Both the position numbers and the translations under genes were made by a program. Shown piece by piece: positions 53,635-61,726 of a stretch of DNA of 64,000 nucleotides (the first letter of the stretch is position 1; the number at the start of each line of letters is the position of its first letter). This DNA comes from JAGVSR01 sp963778225. Its GTDB lineage: Bacteria; Pseudomonadota; Alphaproteobacteria; Rhizobiales; Hyphomicrobiaceae. The notes below the pieces were generated by a model. The model was given only the letters and a program-made list of their open reading frames with translations. It ran no database searches and was not told the DNA's origin. The stretch is from NCBI GenBank assembly GCA_963778225.1, contig CAVZTR010000013.1:62001-126000 (forward strand), in the 5' to 3' direction.

Positions 53635-54779
53635 CCGCCGCTCCCCTCGCTCTCGCGCTGTGCGGATTGATCGCTGTGGGGATGGCTGGCCACGACCTCT
53701 ACGGCCGCGCCGTCGCGCAGCTTGTGCTGCCCCGCCGTGACAACGAGATCACCGGGCGTCACACCTTCGGTGATCTCCACAGTCGCGTCCGACCGTTCGC
53801 CCAGCTTCACCCCGACTTCTCGCGCTTTGCCGTCAGAGACGCGAAAGACAAAGTTGTCCCCCGCTCGCGGAAGAATGGCACTCTCAGGCACGACAACGAC
53901 GTCGCGCTGCACCGCGCCCTTGATGAGAATCCGGGCGAACAGCCCCGGTCGCAGGACGAGATCTTCGTTGTCGAGGCGCGCCCGCACCTGCAGTGCGCGA
54001 CCGTTCACGTCAATCAGAGGGTTGATCGCATAGATTTTCCCTGCAAACGCCCGACCCGGGATGGCGTCCACCGTCACGTCCACGACCTGTCCCACGGAGA
54101 TGGAGGTGAGATAGATTTCAGGAACTTTGAAATCGACCTTCAAGCCGTCGATCTTCTCGATGTTGACCACTGGCGTTCCGACAGCCACGAACGCGCCGAC
54201 CGACACGTTGCGCACGCCCGCGATTCCGTCGAACGGCGCCCGCAGAAGATGCTTGTCGAGCCGGGTCTTCGCCAACTCCAGCGCAGCACTCGCCGTTTCG
54301 AAATTCGTCACTGCCTCGTCGCGGCTGCGTTCCGTGACGTTGCCGGTGCGGGACAACTGACGCGCTCGTTCGTTGTTGGCCTGCGCAAAACTGAGCCGCG
54401 CTTCGGCGTCGGTCACTTCGGCCCGCACCAGCGCGTCATCAAGCCGGACCAGAATATCGCCGGCCTTGACCTTGGTACCCTCGACGAAGTCGATCTCCGA
54501 AACACGCCCGGCGATCTCCGGCGCAAGTTGCACCGTCTCGTCGGACTGCAGCGAACCGATGGCCCGAATATCCGTCGAAGTCCGCGTGGCGCGCGCTTCG
54601 GCCACCTCGACGGCGATCGTCCGGGTCGGACCCGAACCGCTGCCGCGTTGGGCCGCAACGTTTGTCGGTGCCGTTGGCGCAGCCGAGATCGCTTCGCGTC
54701 CGGGCATGCCTGCATACACCCACGCTGCGGCAGCGGCGCAAATGACGAGCAAGACCAGAAGCGTACCAGCGCTCTTCAT
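53631..54779 (-). CDS. RND periplasmic adaptor (membrane fusion protein)
   Basis: 382-residue HlyD/AcrA-type adaptor: an N-terminal membrane anchor (LLVLLVICAAAAAWVYAG), lipoyl-like halves (GRVSEIDFVEGTKVKAGDILVRLDDA; LRAPFDGIAGVRNVSVGAFV), a coiled-coil hairpin between them and a C-terminal beta-barrel. It starts at ATG 54779 with GAGGATGG just upstream and is coupled to the RND pump gene. Confidence 0.92.
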   Translation of the reverse strand: MKSAGTLLVLLVICAAAAAWVYAGMPGREAISAAPTAPTNVAAQRGSGSGPTRTIAVEVAEARATRTSTDIRAIGSLQSDETVQLAPEIAGRVSEIDFVEGTKVKAGDILVRLDDALVRAEVTDAEARLSFAQANNERARQLSRTGNVTERSRDEAVTNFETASAALELAKTRLDKHLLRAPFDGIAGVRNVSVGAFVAVGTPVVNIEKIDGLKVDFKVPEIYLTSISVGQVVDVTVDAIPGRAFAGKIYAINPLIDVNGRALQVRARLDNEDLVLRPGLFARILIKGAVQRDVVVVPESAILPRAGDNFVFRVSDGKAREVGVKLGERSDATVEITEGVTPGDLVVTAGQHKLRDGAAVEVVASHPHSDQSAQRESEGSGG

Positions 54780-54954
54780 TCCATCCTCGATGTTGAAAGC
54801 AGTTTAGTACGGCGGCACGGCCGTGTCGCTCGCTGCGGCATACCACCCGACAGATACAACGGCGGCACGACGAAAGTCCGTCGGCACACATCCGCGCAGA
54901 TCCAGCGCGGCGCCCTCAGCGGGTATCAGGTGTTGGCGAACCCCCTAAGACAGG

Positions 54955-54979
54955 AACGCCTTGAAATACATCCGGTTCC
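54955..54979 (-). promoter_or_regulatory. EcfG-type promoter upstream of the RND operon
   Basis: On the minus strand GGAAC (54979-54975), 16-nt spacer, CGTT (54958-54955). This is a full consensus match, about 175 nt upstream of the adaptor start and close to the 3' end of the SYLF gene. Direction fits the RND operon, but the long leader leaves doubt. Confidence 0.45.
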
Positions 54980-55001
54980 GGCCGCGATCGCGAGAGAGCC
55001 G

Positions 55002-55553
55002 CTACTTCCGGATGCGGGTGATCTTCGTGCCTTCGAGTGTCAAATTGTACATCAGCCCCTTGGGATCGAGAATGAACCCAACCACCGGACTGATGATCTT
55101 ATTTGTGTCGATCGATCCGCCGACACCCACGGTAATGATGGCCACAGACCCATCGACACCGACCTTCCAGCCCTTCGAGCGCCGGAATTGGTCGAGCGCT
55201 TCCGGTGTCATGAACATGATGATCACGGAGCGAGCTTGCACGCCGAGCTGGAAGCCGAACGAGGCGCCGATCGTGTTGTAGTAGGTGGTGGGCTGACCGC
55301 GCACCATCAACGCGCCTTCGCCGTACTCGCCCCCAATTCCAAAGCCGGCTTTCACGACGGAGGGGAAAACCAGGATGCCATACGATTTGTCGGCGAGTTC
55401 ACGGGCACCTCCGATCTGCGCATAGAAGCGGTCGATCGTGGACCGAACATCGGCATCGATCTCCCCCGCAGACGCTGCCTCGGCACGCGGCACGGAAACG
55501 GCCGTCAGCAACAGCACGGAGCACAGCGCAAATGCGAAAGCTTTCAGAGACAT
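55002..55553 (-). CDS. Secreted SYLF/Ysc84-domain lipid-binding protein
   Basis: 183 residues from ATG 55553: a signal peptide ending AEA-AS near residue 26, then a SYLF domain (SYGILVFPSVVKAGFGIGGEYGEGALMVRG; GASFGFQLGVQARSVIIMFM). SYLF proteins bind phosphoinositides in eukaryotes; bacterial members are periplasmic or outer-membrane-associated with no firm role. It lies downstream of the copper-binding fusion protein gene on the same strand, 108 nt away. Confidence 0.85.
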   Translation of the reverse strand: MSLKAFAFALCSVLLLTAVSVPRAEAASAGEIDADVRSTIDRFYAQIGGARELADKSYGILVFPSVVKAGFGIGGEYGEGALMVRGQPTTYYNTIGASFGFQLGVQARSVIIMFMTPEALDQFRRSKGWKVGVDGSVAIITVGVGGSIDTNKIISPVVGFILDPKGLMYNLTLEGTKITRIRK

Positions 55554-55661
55554 CGCGGCGGGGCCTCCCACAGATTCGAATCGGAGACCACCGTCGGGAC
55601 GAAGTACGGCAGGAGGAAGGCCGCGAACCAGCCGCCGCACTGCTGCTGCGCTACTGGCCTC

Positions 55662-56615
55662 TCAATGATGATGCGCGTGAGGATCGGCCTGTTTGCCAGC
55701 GCCCACCTCACCCACCGTCACCGGCACGATGACGGTCCCGGCCGTCTTGAAGGTCAGCGTCAGATCGAACGTCTGTCCCTCGGTCAAAGGCGCAGGCAGA
55801 TCGAGGAACATGAGATGCAGCCCGCCAGGCGCAAGCGCCACCGTGCTCCCCGCCGGGACCTCGAGACCATTGGAAAGCGCCCGCATCTTCATGACGCCGT
55901 TCTCATCCTTCATCTCGTGAATTTCCGTTTTCCCAGCCACCGGTGCGGAAGCCGACAGCAACTGGTCCGCCGCTGCAGTCGAATTGACGATTTCCAGGTA
56001 ACCCGCGCCGACCTTCGCCCCGCCCGGCGTGGCGCGTGCCCACGCCTTGCTAACCGTCAGCGCGGCCTTCGCACTTTTGTCCGCCTTGCCGTCGCCCTTC
56101 TCGACGATCTTCAAAATCGGTGCCGGATACTTCAGGCTGCGCGCATCCGCGCCGGGTGCTGCAATTTCCGCCCATGCCAATTGCCCCTTCTCGCATTCTT
56201 GCGTCACGGGGAACGCCACCTGATCCCCGGGCGTGAAAGCGTCCGATACGAAACCGACGAAAATAAATTCGTCATAATGCTCATCGAGAAGCGGCCCGCC
56301 CCGCCAGACGATCTCCTTCACGCCCTCCGAAACCTTGCCGTGAAAATGATCGTAGGCCCGCGCGTACGGCCCCTTCGTCGTATTGACGGTCCATCCGGCC
56401 TTCGGCGCAGGCTTCACGCCGATGACACCTTCCGGAATGGTGAGCTTCACCGCAACGGTTGGCGATCCTTCGCATCCGTGCGGCACGCGGAGTGCGGCGC
56501 GCAAAGAGCCCCCCGAGGCCGTTTTCACATCGAGCGTGGCGTGGGCGAGGGCCGCGGCGCCGGGTACCGCAACAGCAAGCGTCAAAGCTGCGGCGAACAG
56601 GGAGTGTTTGATCAT
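55662..56615 (-). CDS. YcnI(DUF1775)-PCuAC fusion, periplasmic copper-binding protein
   Basis: 317 residues. The signal peptide MIKHSLFAAALTLAVAVPG...ALA is followed by H25, which would be the mature N-terminus. In YcnI proteins this N-terminal His forms a mono-histidine copper brace, and a partner Trp is visible in EIVWRGGPLLDEHYD. Residues about 190-310 are a PCuAC domain with HEM and GGLHLMF, fitting the H-x-M copper motif. The tail is HAHHH. Likely delivers copper for oxidase assembly or copper uptake. It is next to a TonB receptor and DUF2946. I recall related domains encoded as separate genes in the Bradyrhizobium pcu operon. Confidence 0.88.
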   Translation of the reverse strand: MIKHSLFAAALTLAVAVPGAAALAHATLDVKTASGGSLRAALRVPHGCEGSPTVAVKLTIPEGVIGVKPAPKAGWTVNTTKGPYARAYDHFHGKVSEGVKEIVWRGGPLLDEHYDEFIFVGFVSDAFTPGDQVAFPVTQECEKGQLAWAEIAAPGADARSLKYPAPILKIVEKGDGKADKSAKAALTVSKAWARATPGGAKVGAGYLEIVNSTAAADQLLSASAPVAGKTEIHEMKDENGVMKMRALSNGLEVPAGSTVALAPGGLHLMFLDLPAPLTEGQTFDLTLTFKTAGTVIVPVTVGEVGAGKQADPHAHHH

Positions 56616-56744
56616 CTTTGCGTATCCTTTAGACGCAGGGAAAAGGGGTTGGATGGCGCCCGAAAGCGCCATCCAGGCCGGAACCGCGAATGGACGACGG
56701 GGAAGTCGAAGAGATCTCATCGCGCGGCTCCGGCTTTCTCATCG

Positions 56745-59060
56745 TCACCAGCGGTATTGAATACCGCCGTAAACGGCGCGGCCGGTTCCAGGCTCGAACA
56801 GAGTGCTGTTGATCGTGGCCTGCGTGGTGACACTCGCGCTGGCGATATAGACTTCGTCCGTAAGGTTCCGGCCCTCGATATACGCAGTCCAGGTTCCGCC
56901 GTTGTCATAACCGAGCTTGGCTCCGAGCAACGCGTAAGCATCCGTTGCCAGCGTGTTGCGGCTGTCGACGAAGAACGCGTCCGGCACCCATTCGACATTC
57001 GGTCCGGCATATACGCCGCTCGGATGCTTGTAGAGCAATTCCGCGCGCAGGAAGTGGCGCGGCGCACCGGGGAGTTCATTGTTGCCGTAATCCGGATCGT
57101 CCACGAACCTGAAATCGTTGAACGTGTAAGCTGCGTTCAGCCACACTTCATCACTGTTGGTGCCCGGCTCGAAGATGCCCGAAAAGACCCGCGCCGCAAT
57201 CCCGAACTCCACGCCTTGATGCAGCGTCTTGTTGAGATTGATCTGATCGCATGTCCCGATCGCGCTTCCGTCTGCAACCGTGTTGCACTGAAACTCGTTT
57301 TCGATGTCCGACCGGTAGAGCGCGAGGTCCCAGCGCAATCCTGGCAGATTGCCTCGCGTGCCGATTTCATAGGTCAAGGCCTCCTGCGGAACGAGCACTG
57401 GAACCGGCCGCCCCGGCGGCGGGATCTCGTTGAACGTCGGGGCTTCAGAGCTCTTCGAGATGTTGCCAAAAATCTGGATCGCAGACGTGACGTCCCACAG
57501 CACCCCGGCCTTGGGATTCCAGAACTCATAATCAGCCTGTCGCAACTCGTCACCGTTCGACAGAAAACGATCCTCCAGTGCGCGGTCCGCGGAGTTGTAC
57601 TGAATGCCTGCAATCAATGCGACATCCGGAACGACGAAAAACGAGTTCTCAGCATAGAGCACGGTGTTGTCGGAGATCTGGTCTGCATCCGATGTCAGCA
57701 CACCCTTGTTGCCAAGGACATTCGTGAATGTCAGCGCACGCGTCTCACCATTCTGGACCGCAACTCCACCCACGAACCGATTGCGAAAACCGCCATACAC
57801 GTTGTCGTCCACGACCCGGCCGAAACCGCCGTAGTTTTTCACATCCTGATCGACATAAATCGAGATCGGATGATCGAGGTGGCGGTCCATGTAAAAGCCG
57901 CCGAACTCGACGACTGTCCCGTCCTGCACGCGCCACGACGTTCGGTTCGCAACGCGAACGGTGTCGAGGTTGCGCTCGAAGTCGCGATCGACGTTGTCGT
58001 TGCCGTTGAATGGCACAGGTAGAGGCACTGGATCTGGACGAACGAATGCCCCCGACGGATTGGTCAACGCTTCAGCACGCGTCACGGCACCCGGAATATT
58101 CTGCCGGATCTGATTGGCATTGACGTAAAATCGCGTCTCCAAGTCCTCCGTCAGCTTGAACCCGACATTCGCGCTCCCGCGAAAGCTCTCGCCTTCGCTG
58201 TGATCGCGAAAGCCATCGGCCTGCTGCCACGTGCCCGTGATGAAATAGTCCGTGTTTCCGGACACCGCACCAGACGACACCGACGTCTTGATGAACCCGA
58301 AGCTGCCGGTGTCGATGCGCGCGCCGAAGAGATCGCTGTCGTACCCCGTGGGCATCACGAAGTTGATCGCACCGCCGAGCGAATTGGCGCCATACTGGAG
58401 AGCGTTGGCGCCCTTGAAGACCTCGATGTAGTTGTACGCGGTGGGATCGATCTCCTGGAAATCGCTGGAGCCGTCCGCCGTGGTGATTGGAATGACGCCA
58501 TCCATCAGCAGAAACACGCCGCGCCCGTGGAAGTTACGCGACAAGCCTGACCCGCGGATCGAGAGCCGGCTGTCCTCGCCCCACTTCGGCTGGATGAATA
58601 CGCCTGGCACGTAGTCGAGTGCATCCTTGAGCGTCACCGCCGGCGTGCTGTCCTTGTACTCTTCGGCAGGGACGACCTCGACGGCGCCGGGCGTCCGATT
58701 GATGTCGGCGCGCGCCTCTGCAGCGGTCGGCACCGTCAGACTTCCCGAACGCGTCCCGGGCGGCACGATGGCATAGGGGTTCTTTGGATCGGCAGCATCA
58801 CCGCTGTTTGCAGGGGATACATCGGCAGCCGCGACGGGCTCGGCTGGGGGCTGCGCAGCAGGCGCGGGAGCAGGCTTAGCTTTCGCCTTCTGTGGCTTCG
58901 GCTTGGCCGCGCCTGCCGGCTGCTGTACCTCGACCGGTGGCAACTCGCCGTCCTTGGCCTGTTGCGCGAAAGCGGCGGGTGCAGTGACAGACAGAAGTGC
59001 GGCAGAGAGAGCGGCGGTGGGCGCAACCGCGACGGAACGGCGCCGAACGTTGGACGACAT
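56745..59060 (-). CDS. TonB-dependent outer-membrane receptor (probable copper receptor)
   Basis: 771 residues from ATG 59060: a signal peptide ending AFA-QQ, a Pro/Ala/Lys-rich linker, a plug domain (LKDALDYVPGVFIQP; RLSIRGSGLSRNFHGRGVFLLMDGV; IEVFKGANALQYGANSLGGAINFV) and a beta-barrel closing with the aromatic C-terminal GIQYRW. The copper assignment comes only from neighbours (YcnI-PCuAC and DUF2946). Iron-siderophore uptake is the main alternative. Confidence 0.88.
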   Translation of the reverse strand: MSSNVRRRSVAVAPTAALSAALLSVTAPAAFAQQAKDGELPPVEVQQPAGAAKPKPQKAKAKPAPAPAAQPPAEPVAAADVSPANSGDAADPKNPYAIVPPGTRSGSLTVPTAAEARADINRTPGAVEVVPAEEYKDSTPAVTLKDALDYVPGVFIQPKWGEDSRLSIRGSGLSRNFHGRGVFLLMDGVIPITTADGSSDFQEIDPTAYNYIEVFKGANALQYGANSLGGAINFVMPTGYDSDLFGARIDTGSFGFIKTSVSSGAVSGNTDYFITGTWQQADGFRDHSEGESFRGSANVGFKLTEDLETRFYVNANQIRQNIPGAVTRAEALTNPSGAFVRPDPVPLPVPFNGNDNVDRDFERNLDTVRVANRTSWRVQDGTVVEFGGFYMDRHLDHPISIYVDQDVKNYGGFGRVVDDNVYGGFRNRFVGGVAVQNGETRALTFTNVLGNKGVLTSDADQISDNTVLYAENSFFVVPDVALIAGIQYNSADRALEDRFLSNGDELRQADYEFWNPKAGVLWDVTSAIQIFGNISKSSEAPTFNEIPPPGRPVPVLVPQEALTYEIGTRGNLPGLRWDLALYRSDIENEFQCNTVADGSAIGTCDQINLNKTLHQGVEFGIAARVFSGIFEPGTNSDEVWLNAAYTFNDFRFVDDPDYGNNELPGAPRHFLRAELLYKHPSGVYAGPNVEWVPDAFFVDSRNTLATDAYALLGAKLGYDNGGTWTAYIEGRNLTDEVYIASASVTTQATINSTLFEPGTGRAVYGGIQYRW

Positions 59061-59127
59061 AGAAGGAAAACTCCCGCGATGAACACGATACAGGGGCGCT
59101 GACAACGCACACTGGCTTGGATCACGT

Positions 59128-59535
59128 TCAGGCGAGGAAAGGAGGAGCCCGCGAACCGTTCGCGGGTCCGGCACGCGCCGGCGGAAGCGAAACAGCGAGA
59201 TGAAGGGGCGCAAGCGACGGCGTTTCGATCACGGGGCTTGCCACAGTCGCAAGCAGGTCCGGCAGCGTGAGAGCCGCCAGCGAGCCGAGAGCGCAGGGTT
59301 CGCCCATGTGCTTGGCGAGGGATCCGTCGTGCGGAGTGCCGTCTAGATCCGCGTCGACGGTTTTCGTGCCGTTCGCCGTACAGATGACGATCTTGAAAGA
59401 TCCGCCATCGACACCAGAGAAATCCGGCATGAAACCAGCCGGAATGAGAGCCTTCAGCACGAACGCCACGAGCAATGCGTGGCCGAGCCACACACGCACG
59501 CCGCGCAACGCTGAAATGGTCCCTGATCCAGGCAT
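59128..59535 (-). CDS. DUF2946-type small protein of copper loci
   Basis: About 135 residues: a hydrophobic N-terminal segment (WLGHALLVAFVLKALIPAGFMPDF), then IVICTANGTKTV and HMGEPCALGSLAA, a Cys/His pattern common to DUF2946 proteins found beside TonB copper receptors. It precedes the receptor by 67 nt on the same strand. The start is uncertain: ATG 59535 gives the usual length, ATG 59577 adds 14 residues; neither has a strong Shine-Dalgarno. Confidence 0.65.
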   Translation of the reverse strand: MPGSGTISALRGVRVWLGHALLVAFVLKALIPAGFMPDFSGVDGGSFKIVICTANGTKTVDADLDGTPHDGSLAKHMGEPCALGSLAALTLPDLLATVASPVIETPSLAPLHLAVSLPPARAGPANGSRAPPFLA

Positions 59536-59636
59536 ATGCCCAGAGTAGGCGAAAGAGGTGTGAGCGGGCAAGTGCATGACCACATCATTCAAGATGCGGG
59601 TCCGCCGGGCCACAGTGATCGCGGCCAGCATCCCCG

Positions 59637-59661
59637 GGAACCTGCAAACGGGTGCGCCGTT
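59637..59661 (+). promoter_or_regulatory. EcfG-type promoter for the DUF3008 gene
   Basis: GGAAC (59637-59641), 16-nt spacer, CGTT (59658-59661): an exact consensus, 30 nt before the ATG of the small DUF3008 gene, an ideal promoter position. Confidence 0.75.
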
Positions 59662-59691
59662 CTTCGTCATTCATGCCAAGGGAGACAACCC

Positions 59692-59940
59692 ATGCCCGCA
59701 CGATCGAAGAAACAACAGATGGCCGCCGGCGCCGCTCTATCCGCAAAGCGCGGCGAGACATCGAAATCCCAGCTGAAGGGGGCCTCCAAGCAAATGGCCG
59801 ACTCGATGTCCGAAAAGGAATTGCACGATCTCGCCAGCACCCCGCGAAAGAAACTACCGGCAAAGAAAGGTGCCTCGCCGTCGAAATCGTCCCGGGCGTC
59901 TCCGCGATCCGGCACGAAGCGCTCCAGCCGCTCGAAGTAA
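59692..59940 (+). CDS. DUF3008-like small basic protein, probable general-stress gene
   Basis: 82 residues: MPARSKKQQMAAGAALSAKRG, KSQLKGASKQMADSMSEKELHDLA and a Lys/Ser/Arg-rich tail that is longer and more basic than usual for DUF3008. Members are common in alphaproteobacteria; function unknown. ATG 59692 has GGGAGA 7 nt upstream. The matching EcfG promoter suggests induction in the general stress response. Confidence 0.8.
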   Translation: MPARSKKQQMAAGAALSAKRGETSKSQLKGASKQMADSMSEKELHDLASTPRKKLPAKKGASPSKSSRASPRSGTKRSSRSK

Positions 59941-59965
59941 TCCCGGCGACTTAGGATCAGAACGC

Positions 59966-59992
59966 GTCAAAGCCCTTCAGACCGGCTTTGAC
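59966..59992 (+). terminator. Hairpin after the DUF3008 gene
   Basis: A 9-bp stem GTCAAAGCC/GGCTTTGAC with a 9-nt loop lies 26 nt after the stop. No T run follows, so termination is uncertain. Confidence 0.4.
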
Positions 59993-60042
59993 CCTCCTGC
60001 CATCGTTTCGCCGAAACTTGATGGCGCCTCTACAACGAGGAG

Positions 60043-60070
60043 GGCTCACACATCCCTGAGGGAGTGAGCC
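60043..60070 (+). promoter_or_regulatory. Hairpin enclosing the ribosome binding site of the next gene
   Basis: GGCTCAC (60043-60049) pairs with GTGAGCC (60064-60070), and inside TCCC (60053-60056) pairs with GGGA (60060-60063) across a 3-nt loop. The right arms contain the Shine-Dalgarno GGGAG (60060-60064) and end directly against ATG 60071. Folded, it would hide the ribosome binding site. Confidence 0.5.
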
Positions 60071-60961
60071 ATGGCAAGCCGAGCACGATACGACGCGTGG
60101 GACGAAGCAGACATCGATTTCGGCGTTGCGCGCCACGAGGCTCAGTCTCGCGCGCTCGCTTTCGACCCGGCGGACGACTTTTATCCTGGTGAACCGATCG
60201 CGGGACCGGTCCGGCAGAGGAGCCGCATCCGCACGGTCTCTTACATTGTTATGCTCGGGATCTCCGGATGGGGCATGATGCAAACCTCGGCCGTTTGGCG
60301 GCCATGGTTGGACAAAGGGGTAGCTATCGTCTCCGCTGAGCTCGAACGCCGGCAAGCAACCAATCAGGCAGCAGCGACGGCAGCGGCCATCACCCCGCCA
60401 CCCGCCAATGTTCCATTGGAACCACTTTCGATGGCCAAGGATGTCGCCGAAGTTGCGGGAACAGCCCTCAATCCTCCAGGTGCCGAACCCGTTGCGCAGC
60501 CCGGAACGACTGAAGCAACCGCCTCCCCGGCAGCAACGGACGCGGCAGTCGAGACCCCTCCCCAGAACTCTGAGCCAGCGCCACTGCCGGAACCGCAGAT
60601 TGATCCGGGCGACCCTTATCAGAAGCGTGCGGCCGCGATCGGCCTTCACCCGCAGTTATCTCGTGCACTTCTCTCGAGTTTCTCTGACAGCGACTACCGC
60701 AATGCAGCCACTGCGATCCGCAAAGCGCTGGCAGAAGCAGCCGACGCCGACAAGTTTATCTGGCCGCGCCAGGCGAACACCAAACGCGCAGTCTTTCAGG
60801 TGCATTTCGTCACTGGCGACCGTCCCGATTGCCGTCGCTACATTGTGACGGTCTTGATGAACGGGTGGACCACCACAGCCCCACCCATGGAAAAGTGCGG
60901 TGTCACGCCTCCAAAGCGGAGCGCACACGTCGATGGCGCGAAGCATCGACAGATGCAATGA
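60071..60961 (+). CDS. Unknown single-pass membrane protein with Pro/Ala-rich linker
   Basis: 296 residues, no family recognised. The N-terminal about 50 residues are acidic and cytoplasmic (YDAWDEADIDFGVARHEA). One hydrophobic helix (VSYIVMLGISGWGMM) is followed by a long Pro/Ala/Thr/Glu linker (about 100-180), then a compact C-terminal domain (GDPYQKRAAAIGLHPQLSRALL; VHFVTGDRPDCRRYIVTVLMNGW) with two cysteines. The layout suggests an inner-membrane protein with a periplasmic domain. The ATG directly follows a hairpin that includes its Shine-Dalgarno. Confidence 0.6.
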   Translation: MASRARYDAWDEADIDFGVARHEAQSRALAFDPADDFYPGEPIAGPVRQRSRIRTVSYIVMLGISGWGMMQTSAVWRPWLDKGVAIVSAELERRQATNQAAATAAAITPPPANVPLEPLSMAKDVAEVAGTALNPPGAEPVAQPGTTEATASPAATDAAVETPPQNSEPAPLPEPQIDPGDPYQKRAAAIGLHPQLSRALLSSFSDSDYRNAATAIRKALAEAADADKFIWPRQANTKRAVFQVHFVTGDRPDCRRYIVTVLMNGWTTTAPPMEKCGVTPPKRSAHVDGAKHRQMQ

Positions 60962-60983
60962 CCGTCCACGTTTGCCGCTCAGC

Positions 60984-61013
60984 AAAAAGAAAGCGGCTTC
61001 TTGCGAAGCCGCT
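60984..61013 (-). terminator. Intrinsic terminator for the secreted Gly/Ser-rich protein gene
   Basis: Read on the minus strand: a 9-bp stem AGCGGCTTC/GAAGCCGCT (60992-61000 with 61005-61013), 4-nt loop, then TTCTTTTT. It lies 35 nt after the stop of the minus-strand gene and just beyond the convergent plus-strand gene. Confidence 0.85.
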
Positions 61014-61047
61014 GAAGACAAGTCATCGCCGGGTTCTGGTCGGCTAA

Positions 61048-61437
61048 TTATGGTGTCTGACGGGGCTGCATCTTTTCGCTGCCACTTCCCGGGCTCTTCA
61101 TGTCGGACGAACCAGAGCCCGACGTGCCAGAACTTGATCCCGAGCTCGACGAGCCAGCCCCTGTCGCGCCAGGCGAGCCAGTCCCCGTTGCGCCAGAACC
61201 GGTTCCGTAGTCATTGAACTGTGATCCGGCAGGTTTATTGCTGGGTGACATCTGGTCTGAGGGTCCCTTCGGTCCGGGACTACCGGAGCGCTCGACATTG
61301 GGATCCGTCGAATGGGAGCCCTTTCCTTCCGGCCCTTCCAGAGCCTTTTCATCGAGCCGGTTTTCACTGCTGGCACCGGCAAAAGCTGGCGTAACTCCGC
61401 AGAGTACGAGAACGGGAATAATCCAAAGTCGTTTCAT
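61048..61437 (-). CDS. Secreted low-complexity Gly/Ser-rich small protein
   Basis: 129 residues. Clear signal peptide (MKRLWIIPVLVLCGVTPAFA), then a hydrophilic region and a Gly/Ser/Thr-rich tail (about 75-118). No domain recognised; the composition suggests an unstructured extracytoplasmic protein. AGGAGG lies at ideal spacing before the ATG, and an EcfG-like promoter is 32 nt upstream. Confidence 0.7.
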   Translation of the reverse strand: MKRLWIIPVLVLCGVTPAFAGASSENRLDEKALEGPEGKGSHSTDPNVERSGSPGPKGPSDQMSPSNKPAGSQFNDYGTGSGATGTGSPGATGAGSSSSGSSSGTSGSGSSDMKSPGSGSEKMQPRQTP

Positions 61438-61468
61438 GCTGACCTCCTGTGGCTGTCGCAGTCTTTTG

Positions 61469-61494
61469 AACCGGCCACGGCCCCGAGTGGTTCC
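61469..61494 (-). promoter_or_regulatory. EcfG-like promoter upstream of the secreted protein gene
   Basis: Minus-strand GGAAC (61494-61490), 17-nt spacer, GGTT (61472-61469), one base off the CGTT -10. It is 32 nt before the start codon, the right place for a promoter. Confidence 0.5.
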
Positions 61495-61726
61495 CGATCG
61501 AACGACGCTGCACTGCGGCGAAGCGGGCCCACATTGATATGATTAGGGTGCGGGTCTCTACGCTGGTTGGCCCACTCCACCAGGGCTTGCTGTTGCCAAC
61601 AAGCGCCGCCCGGCTTAATCGAATGATCAGGGATCGTGATTGCACGTTGACCGGCCCCATCCGGCCGATGCACGTACGATAAATGCCGCGCAAGACAGTC
61701 GGCCATATCCTGTCATCGAGGTCGTG

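Noticed and set aside
53667..58022. Very long plus-strand frame (1451 codons)
   Set aside because: It runs antisense across the RND adaptor, SYLF, YcnI-PCuAC and TonB receptor genes, all clear on the minus strand. The translated product is Arg/His/Asp-rich without domain patterns.
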